DNA from: JAJACP01 sp964350245 | GTDB taxonomy: Bacteria > Chlamydiota > Chlamydiia > Chlamydiales > JAAKFR01 | Assembly (NCBI GenBank): GCA_964350245.1 | Contig: CAYGJC010000001.1 | Span: forward strand, 1 to 64,000 | Length of the DNA: 64,000 nucleotides | Direction of reading: 5' to 3' | Part shown: positions 58,480 through 64,000 of the stretch, one piece after another | Numbering within the stretch: position 1 is the first letter of the stretch | How the letters are laid out: every line of letters begins with the position of its first letter | The notes under the pieces: model-generated | What the model saw: the letters and a program-made list of their open reading frames with translations, nothing else | What the model was told of the DNA's origin: nothing | Database searches by the model: none | Translations under genes and position numbers: made by a program

Positions 58480-58991
58480 AGGAAGTATAAATAGAGAAGA
58501 GCGGCAATCGTTTTAGCATCGCGAATCTCGCCGCTTCGAATCATCTCATGCGCATGCTTGAGTGAAGTGGGCACCACCTCAATTTTCTCTGTAGCATCGA
58601 GGTTCTGCCCCACATGTTTGAGATCCTTGGCCACAAACACAAAGAGCTTCTCATTGCAGAATCCGGGAGTGGAATAGCACTCAAAAAGAGGGGAAAGAGC
58701 CCCGGAGCGGTATCCTGTCTCCTCTTCTAGCTCACGCCCTGCGCATGCAAGCGGATCCTCACCTGCTTCTAGTGTTCCTGCCGGCAGCTCCCACAAGGTC
58801 TCTTGGACCACATAGCGCTCATTGCGAATCAAAATCACCTGATCATCACTCAAAAGGGGCAAAATGACCACGGCACCGGGGTGGTCAACGACTTCACGTT
58901 GGATCGTACCCCCGTGAGGATGTTCTACATCAATTGAAAGAAGATCTACCCGTTTTCCCTTAAACAGAACTTGCGGATTCGTATAGTGCAT
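58476..58991 (-). CDS. NUDIX hydrolase, ADP-ribose pyrophosphatase-like
   Basis: The 171-residue protein has the complete Nudix box (GTLEAGEDPLACAGRELEEETGY), preceded by the strands LWELPA, and the downstream FECYSTPGFCNEKLFVFVA segment with a P-G-F loop typical of ADP-ribose pyrophosphatases (NudF). It would split ADP-ribose into AMP and ribose 5-phosphate. With the PARG-like enzyme at 224-1312 that could complete an ADP-ribose disposal route, though Nudix substrates are hard to predict. No co-transcription partner is obvious. Confidence 0.9.
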   Translation of the reverse strand: MHYTNPQVLFKGKRVDLLSIDVEHPHGGTIQREVVDHPGAVVILPLLSDDQVILIRNERYVVQETLWELPAGTLEAGEDPLACAGRELEEETGYRSGALSPLFECYSTPGFCNEKLFVFVAKDLKHVGQNLDATEKIEVVPTSLKHAHEMIRSGEIRDAKTIAALLYLYFL

Positions 58992-59114
58992 GACAAGAAC
59001 CTACTCTCTCAGGGTAATGTTGTCGATGGAAAAGCAACGCGATGGGTGCATAAGGTGAAAAGGAATTGCGGCAAACAAGTGCGCTGCGATCACTCAAAGT
59101 GAGGAGCACCCAAT

Positions 59115-61136
59115 CTAGTAGCGGACCAAGTGGCGGATCTCTGCCTCTAGGTCGGAAGGCTGAGGAAGCACTTCATTTTCTAAAGGCTTACTGTAGGGAA
59201 CAGCGCTATCAAAACCACAAAGTCGGTGAACAGGCGCATCGAGATATTCAAATGCCTCTTCGGCAATCCGAGCGGCAATCTCAGCTCCAAAGCCACAATT
59301 GCGCTGCGCTTCATGTGCTACCAAAAGCTTACCCGTTTTCTGGACGGATTCGATCACGGTGGGACTATCTAATGGAACCAAAGTGCGCAGATCAATCACT
59401 TCAATGGAAATACCTTCTTTGGCCAATTTCTCAGCTACTTCCCATGCCATCACCACCATCATTCCCCAGCAAACAACGGTCAGATCACTTCCCGTACGTA
59501 CAATGTTTGCTTGACCAAACGGAAGAAGATAGTCTTTACCGGGCTCAGCGCGCGCACAGAATTTTTGCTGGCGATAAAGTCCTTTGTGTTCCAAGAATAC
59601 AACAGGATTGGGATCACGAATGGCTGTTTTTAAAAGCCCTTTGGCATCGGCAGCATTACTCGGAATCACCACTTTCAATCCCGGGCAGTGAGTCAAAAAG
59701 CCTTCAATGCTCTGAGAGTGGTAAGGGCCACCCTGGATATATCCTCCATAGGGCATTCTCACCACGATGGGGACATTCCACTCCCCATTCGAGCGGTAGT
59801 GGATACTGGAGGCTTCATTGAAAAGCTGGTTGATGGCCGTCCAGAGATAGTCGGCAAATTGCACTTCAGCTACCGGCTTATGCACACCATCCACTCCCAT
59901 CCCTATTGCTAAGCCAACAATTGTCGACTCGGCAAGCGGCGTATTGAAACAGCGGCTCACACCAAATTTGTCAGTCAAACCGCGGGTAATTCCAAAAACA
60001 CCGCCTTTACCATGTGCGACATCCTGGCCAAAAACCACAACATGCGGATCAAGGGCCATCTCCTCTTCCAGGGCATGATTAATCGCGTCCATGATCACAA
60101 TTTTCTCACCCTCAGCTGGCGCTTCATTTAGGGAAACAGGAGGAGTAAAAGGAGCAAATACGTTGAGTCTGCTGCTCCCCTTCTCAGGAAAAGGGAGCGT
60201 ATCGGCTGCCTGCGCCGCTCGCTCAACGGTTTGGTGAGCTGCATCTTTCAACGAGCTGATTTCCAACTCATTACTCATATTTTCGTGAATCAACCATTGC
60301 TCAAACCGGGCAATTGGGTCGCGCAACTTCTCTTTTTCAACCATCTCTTCTGTCTGGTATTTGCGCTGATCATCACTGTTACTATGCGCGTCTAGACGAG
60401 GAACATGAGCAATTAATACGGAGGGCCCTTCGTGAGAACGTCCTTTTTGAATGGCTTCCTCCATAGCTGAGGAGAGAGCAAGAAAATCGGTTCCATCCAC
60501 TTCGTGCACAGACATCCCGGCATAGCCACGCGCTACATCGGCAATGCTACCACCCGCTGTCTGCTCTTTAGCCGGAACAGAAATCGCCCAGCCGTTATTT
60601 TGGATGACAAAGATCACAGGGAGCTTGTGAAGTGCAGAGAAGTTCAGTGCTTCGTGGAAGTCACCCTGAGAAGTAGAACCATCGCCTCCCGACACATAGA
60701 CCACCTCGTTGTTACCTAACTGCTTATTTGCCCAAGCCCGGCCAACTGCGTGCAAATACTGTGAGCCCACAACACTCGATTGACAAATCAACCTCAACTC
60801 TTGGTGTGAATAATGGTGGGGCATCATCCGTCCACCGGAGTGGTTTTTAGTCGCACGCCCTAAAAAGACACCGAAAAGCTCGGCCAAATCGCAACCAATC
60901 CCCACAGCGAACCCTTGATCGCGGTAGTAGGGAAGTCCCCAGTCGTGGCCTGCTTTCAGTAGTTGGGCGCACACTACACCAACTAGTTCATGTCCCGCAG
61001 AGGAGAGCTGGAAAGTTCCCCCTTTATTCTGTTTAACTAGTTTGGCCATCTTCTCGTCAGCAAAACGAGATTGATACATCAGCCTCAAAATAAGAAGTGC
61101 CTGATCGGCTGTGATCTGAACTGACGTTTCCGTCAT
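59115..61136 (-). CDS. pdhAB: fused pyruvate/2-oxoacid dehydrogenase E1 alpha-beta
   Basis: The 673-residue protein joins E1 alpha (about 1-320) to E1 beta (about 340-673). The alpha half has the thiamine diphosphate motif GGDGSTSQGDFHEALNFSAL ending near NN; the beta half has FGQDVAHGKGGVFGITRGL and QFADYLWTAINQLFNEAS. It decarboxylates a 2-oxoacid and passes the acyl group to lipoyl E2. The substrate may be pyruvate or branched-chain 2-oxoacids. C. trachomatis CT340 has the same fusion. It is 12 bases from dnaJ on the same strand. E2 and E3 are not in the window. Confidence 0.94.
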   Translation of the reverse strand: MTETSVQITADQALLILRLMYQSRFADEKMAKLVKQNKGGTFQLSSAGHELVGVVCAQLLKAGHDWGLPYYRDQGFAVGIGCDLAELFGVFLGRATKNHSGGRMMPHHYSHQELRLICQSSVVGSQYLHAVGRAWANKQLGNNEVVYVSGGDGSTSQGDFHEALNFSALHKLPVIFVIQNNGWAISVPAKEQTAGGSIADVARGYAGMSVHEVDGTDFLALSSAMEEAIQKGRSHEGPSVLIAHVPRLDAHSNSDDQRKYQTEEMVEKEKLRDPIARFEQWLIHENMSNELEISSLKDAAHQTVERAAQAADTLPFPEKGSSRLNVFAPFTPPVSLNEAPAEGEKIVIMDAINHALEEEMALDPHVVVFGQDVAHGKGGVFGITRGLTDKFGVSRCFNTPLAESTIVGLAIGMGVDGVHKPVAEVQFADYLWTAINQLFNEASSIHYRSNGEWNVPIVVRMPYGGYIQGGPYHSQSIEGFLTHCPGLKVVIPSNAADAKGLLKTAIRDPNPVVFLEHKGLYRQQKFCARAEPGKDYLLPFGQANIVRTGSDLTVVCWGMMVVMAWEVAEKLAKEGISIEVIDLRTLVPLDSPTVIESVQKTGKLLVAHEAQRNCGFGAEIAARIAEEAFEYLDAPVHRLCGFDSAVPYSKPLENEVLPQPSDLEAEIRHLVRY

Positions 61137-61148
61137 AAAACCCCCTCG

Positions 61149-62336
61149 CTATTCAGAAGAAGTATCGGAAAAAAAGGATTTCAACTTCTCCATAAAACTG
61201 TTTTTACGCGGTAAATTATCAACCCCCTCAGTATCACCGAAGGCTTGGAGCATCTTTTTTTGCTCCTCTGTTAGGTGGGTTGGCGTTTCAACCATTGCCC
61301 GCACCAACAGATCTCCTTTACCACGTCCGTGCACATTAGGAAATCCTTTTCCGCGCACGCGAAAGACTTTCCCACTCTGTGTCCCCTCAGGAATCGAGAG
61401 ACGGCAATTTCCTGAAAGTGTGGGTATCTCTTTTTTTGCTCCAAGGGCAGCTTCCGCAAATCCGATGGGCAGATCTAAAAGTAAGTTATCTCCCTCACGC
61501 TGAAAAACAGGGTGAGCATCTAAGTTAATGAAAACATATAAATCGCCTGGAGGACCGCCCCCCTCTCCATCATCTCCATAACCATTCATCTTAAGGCGCA
61601 TTCCTGTATCCACACCAGCCGGAATGTGCACTTTGACATGTTGCTTTTCACGTACACGTCCCTGTCCTTGACACTCCTTACATGGATTGGTAACCACGCG
61701 TCCCTCTCCATGACACTGTGGACAGGTAGAGGACATACTGAAAAAACCGCGCGTCTGGTAAACCTGACCATTTCCATTACACTGACTACATGTCTTCACT
61801 CCATCAGCACTGGCAGCACCGCTGCCGCGACATGTTGCACACCCCATTAAGCGAGTCACTGCCAGCTCTTTTTCGACACCCTTAGCGGCTTCTTCAAATG
61901 TAACCCGAATAGTCGCCTTTTTACTCGCTCCCTGAGTCATGTGCGCACGTTCGCGCCCACCTCCCATACCGCCGCCGAAGAGGGTCTCAAAAATAGATTC
62001 GCCCCCACCGCCTCCACCCCCGCCAAAGGCGTCCATAAAGGTGCGCAGCGCATCTTCCATTGAGCCAAATCCAGCAGGACCACCTGGACCTCCTCCGGCT
62101 CCTGCAAAGACACCCTCTTTTCCATAGCGGTCGTACATTTCACGCTTTTTGGGATCGCTTAAAACCTCGTAAGCTTCGGAAATCTCTTTGAAGCGGGTCT
62201 CCGCCACAGCATCCCCCTGATTTTTATCTGGGTGATACTTGAGCGCCATCTTCCGATAGGCCTTCTTGATCTCCTCTGGAGAAGCTCCCTTAGAGATTCC
62301 TAAAACTTCGTAATAGTCCATGACTGCTTTGTTCAT
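61149..62336 (-). CDS. dnaJ: chaperone DnaJ
   Basis: DnaJ delivers clients to DnaK and stimulates its ATPase. The 395-residue protein has the J domain with HPD (KYHPDKNQGD), a long G-rich region, four zinc-binding CxxCxGxG-type repeats (about 165-235) and the C-terminal substrate domains. The start at 62336 overlaps the rpsU stop (ATGA); MDYYEVLG at 62321 would remove five residues. dnaK and grpE are not in the window. Confidence 0.96.
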   Translation of the reverse strand: MNKAVMDYYEVLGISKGASPEEIKKAYRKMALKYHPDKNQGDAVAETRFKEISEAYEVLSDPKKREMYDRYGKEGVFAGAGGGPGGPAGFGSMEDALRTFMDAFGGGGGGGGESIFETLFGGGMGGGRERAHMTQGASKKATIRVTFEEAAKGVEKELAVTRLMGCATCRGSGAASADGVKTCSQCNGNGQVYQTRGFFSMSSTCPQCHGEGRVVTNPCKECQGQGRVREKQHVKVHIPAGVDTGMRLKMNGYGDDGEGGGPPGDLYVFINLDAHPVFQREGDNLLLDLPIGFAEAALGAKKEIPTLSGNCRLSIPEGTQSGKVFRVRGKGFPNVHGRGKGDLLVRAMVETPTHLTEEQKKMLQAFGDTEGVDNLPRKNSFMEKLKSFFSDTSSE

Positions 62337-62509
62337 CGGTTACGGTATTTAGCTGCTGCTTTAGATTTTGCACGTTTTTTCACTGAAGGTTTATCATAAT
62401 AACGGTTTGCTTTGGCCGTCTTCATCACCCCTTCTTTATCTAATTTCTTTTTTAAAGCTCTCAGAGCCTTGTCGATGGTCTCCCCAATACGAACTTTCAC
62501 ACTCGGCAT
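62333..62509 (-). CDS. rpsU: 30S ribosomal protein S21
   Basis: This 58-residue gene encodes MPSVKVRIGETIDKALRALK, a basic C-terminus (KPSVKKRAKSKAAAKYRNR) and the typical S21 length. It lies between tsaB and dnaJ as in Chlamydia (CT341-CT343). The stop overlaps the dnaJ ATG, so dnaJ translation is probably coupled to ribosomal protein production. Confidence 0.95.
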   Translation of the reverse strand: MPSVKVRIGETIDKALRALKKKLDKEGVMKTAKANRYYDKPSVKKRAKSKAAAKYRNR

Positions 62510-62623
62510 ATTTGTCTACCCTTATAAATGGTTCTATTTAGTACATGACGAAACATTTTACCATCTACCCAATTACCTTTCAAGTGACTCTCTTTCAAAT
62601 ATTGTCTTAATTGTTTCTTAACA

Positions 62624-62641
62624 AAACACCGAAAGGTGTTT
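62624..62641 (-). terminator. small hairpin after tsaB
   Basis: AAACACC (62624-62630) and GGTGTTT (62635-62641) form a seven-base stem with a four-base loop. On the minus strand it is followed by TTGTT, a short T-rich run, about 50 bases past the tsaB stop. It fits a modest intrinsic terminator between tsaB and rpsU. Confidence 0.6.
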
Positions 62642-62689
62642 CAGTCCCACGGACCATGCCATACCGTAACGGTCGCAATTGAAAGCTGA

Positions 62690-63253
62690 CTAAATGGTTT
62701 CCCGCAAATAAATCAAATCGAGGTCGCCCCCCTTGCCTGGAAGCGCTTTTCTGATCAAGGCAAGAGGATCTGGATGGATCTCCTTTTTGTTGGGAAAGGG
62801 AATTCTGGCCAGCTGTGGCCCCACAATAGAGTCACACCCCCCCAGCACATCCGGTAGATCTTTTAGATCCACAAGGCAAGGCTCTAAACCCTCCCTCCAG
62901 ACATAAGCTCCTCCTATCCGCGCGTCCATTACGGAAGCAAACGCACCCTCTGTCTCAAATCCATAAAGCGAACAAACACCTAATAAAGGAATTTCTAAGG
63001 GAGCAGCGATTCCCTTGGCTGCTGCCACCCCCACCCGAATCCCGGTGAACGAGCCGGGCCCGACAGTCACTACGATCTTTTTTAAATCGTGGGCTGTTAA
63101 CTTAAGTTTTTGAAAACCAGACTGAATTGCAGGGAAGAGATGGGAAGAGCTCTGCAAACCAAGAGGAAGCGGAACCGTTAAGAGCAGATCCACTCCATCT
63201 GCAAAGGCCACGAGAGATCTTTCGTGACTTGTGTCAATAATAAGCGTGCTCAT
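62690..63253 (-). CDS. tsaB: tRNA threonylcarbamoyladenosine biosynthesis protein TsaB
   Basis: TsaB partners TsaD in adding threonylcarbamoyl to A37 of ANN-decoding tRNAs. The 187-residue protein begins STLIIDTSHERSLVAF and has VTVGPGSFTGIRVGVAAAKG and SVMDARIGGAYVW, the TsaB signatures. It is a little short at the C-terminus (the usual length is about 200-230). It corresponds to CT343. Upstream, it is divergent from lon. Confidence 0.92.
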   Translation of the reverse strand: MSTLIIDTSHERSLVAFADGVDLLLTVPLPLGLQSSSHLFPAIQSGFQKLKLTAHDLKKIVVTVGPGSFTGIRVGVAAAKGIAAPLEIPLLGVCSLYGFETEGAFASVMDARIGGAYVWREGLEPCLVDLKDLPDVLGGCDSIVGPQLARIPFPNKKEIHPDPLALIRKALPGKGGDLDLIYLRETI

Positions 63254-63395
63254 AATTTACTAGGCATTCTTTTAGTAACAAAATAATAGAGTATGGTAAT
63301 CTAAAGATTAGATTAAAGCGATAAAAATAGCCCTCTTGCATGTTTAAGAGAGCATTTGGTACACTTCCTCGATTAATTTTATAGAGGCCGAACTG

Positions 63396-64000
63396 TTGGA
63401 TAAGAAAAATCAAGAAGAGCTTGAAAATGAGCTAGAAGAGGCAATCGAAGCCTCCTTGGAAGAGTACGAACCCCCTCAAAAACAGCTCCCTGAAGAGCTC
63501 TATGTTCTGCCCATTAACCGTCGTCCCTTTTTTCCTGGCATGGCTGCTCCCGTTTTAATTGAGACGGGACCCTACTATGAGGTCCTAAAAAATATAGCCA
63601 AGTCGGACCAAAAGTATGTTGCACTGGTTCTCACCAAAAAAGAGAATGCCGATATCTATAAAGTGAATTTCAATGGCCTCTACAAGGTGGGTGTTTTAGC
63701 CCGCATTCTGCGCATCATTCCCATGGATGGAGGTGGCGCACAGGTCGTTCTCAATATGGAAGACCGCCTGGAAATCGTAGAGCCCATTAAAGACAAACAC
63801 CTGCGAGCCAAAATTGAGTATCATCCCGATACCAAAGAGGTGACCGAAGAGCTCAAGGCCTATTCGATTAACATCATCTCTGTCATCAAAGATCTTTTAA
63901 AGCTCAACCCTCTTTTCAAAGAAGAGCTGCAGATTTTTCTGGGCCACTCAGACTTCACCGAGCCCGGTAAGCTCGCTGATTTTGCCGTTGCTTTGACCAC
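63396..64000 (+). CDS. lon: ATP-dependent Lon protease, N-terminal part
   Basis: The gene runs off the right edge. The best start is TTG at 63396, eight bases after AGAGG; no in-frame ATG lies upstream. The visible 201 residues begin with an acidic leader (DKKNQEELENELEEAIEASL) and continue into the Lon substrate-binding domain (LPINRRPFFPGMAAPVLIE, VLARILRIIPMDGGGAQVVL, LEIVEPI). ATPase and protease domains lie outside the window. It follows tsaB as CT344 follows CT343 in C. trachomatis. Confidence 0.93.
   Translation, partial: MDKKNQEELENELEEAIEASLEEYEPPQKQLPEELYVLPINRRPFFPGMAAPVLIETGPYYEVLKNIAKSDQKYVALVLTKKENADIYKVNFNGLYKVGVLARILRIIPMDGGGAQVVLNMEDRLEIVEPIKDKHLRAKIEYHPDTKEVTEELKAYSINIISVIKDLLKLNPLFKEELQIFLGHSDFTEPGKLADFAVALT

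Overview
The window is a gene-dense piece of a chlamydial chromosome, most likely from a Chlamydiales lineage outside the family Chlamydiaceae (an amoeba- or arthropod-associated type; the family cannot be fixed from this sequence). Three things point there. First, gene order: dnaA, bactofilin, nqrBCDE, gcvH, phospholipase D, lplA, clpC, mnmA, two ptsN, dut, accD, sodA, hemD/hemC, radA, rnc, a CT296-like gene, pgm, and later dnaX, ybaB, ptsI, ptsH, an SMI1-like gene, comEC, a fused pdhAB, dnaJ, rpsU, tsaB, lon. As I recall, this is the backbone order of the Chlamydia trachomatis CT273-CT299 and CT334-CT344 blocks. Second, the fused aroDE, the fused E1 alpha-beta, the short HemC and the ComEC without a metallo-beta-lactamase domain are chlamydial traits. 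Third, several proteins look like type III-secreted or inclusion-membrane proteins. No rRNA, tRNA, CRISPR array or phage was recognised.

Layout. 1-11.9 kb is the accessory part: a possible inclusion-membrane PARG-type macrodomain enzyme, an autotransporter and its decayed paralog, aroA-aroK, then a host-interaction island (6.3-11.9 kb) with a GNAT-ASCH fusion, a U-box-WD40 protein, a stand-alone ASCH protein, a GNAT-WD40 protein and an ankyrin protein. The island sits between aroA and aroB-aroDE. 11.9-26.1 kb holds aroB-aroDE, a type III chaperone-like pair, dnaA with upstream DnaA-box-like sites, bactofilin, a ComF-like gene, a large AsmA-like gene and nqrBCDE. 26.2-36.4 kb holds an Inc-like GNAT protein, orphan gcvH with lplA, a PpiD-like protein, phospholipase D, clpC and mnmA. 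36.4-43.6 kb holds the PTS-Ntr EIIA pair, dut, accD, sodA, hemD/hemC with an Inc-like gene wedged between them, radA and rnc. 43.7-52.3 kb holds small conserved genes, pgm, a DEAD helicase, an SDR, a PgpH-type HD phosphodiesterase and a zeta-like toxin relic split by a 166-bp MITE. 52.3-64 kb is a housekeeping block ending inside lon.

How the genes work together. The backbone covers shikimate synthesis, the Na+-pumping NADH dehydrogenase membrane subunits, lipoate salvage with its acceptor proteins, tetrapyrrole synthesis, and an EI-HPr-EIIA regulatory phosphorelay without a sugar permease. The most novel content is the 6.3-10.9 kb cluster. Four adjacent genes reuse four modules (GNAT, ASCH, U-box, WD40) in different combinations. 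The WD40 halves and the ASCH domains are visibly paralogous inside the window, and one protein carries paired basic clusters resembling a nuclear localisation signal. Three GNAT proteins, one PARG-type enzyme and one U-box protein suggest a set of effectors acting on host acetylation, ADP-ribosylation and ubiquitination; this is inference from domains only.
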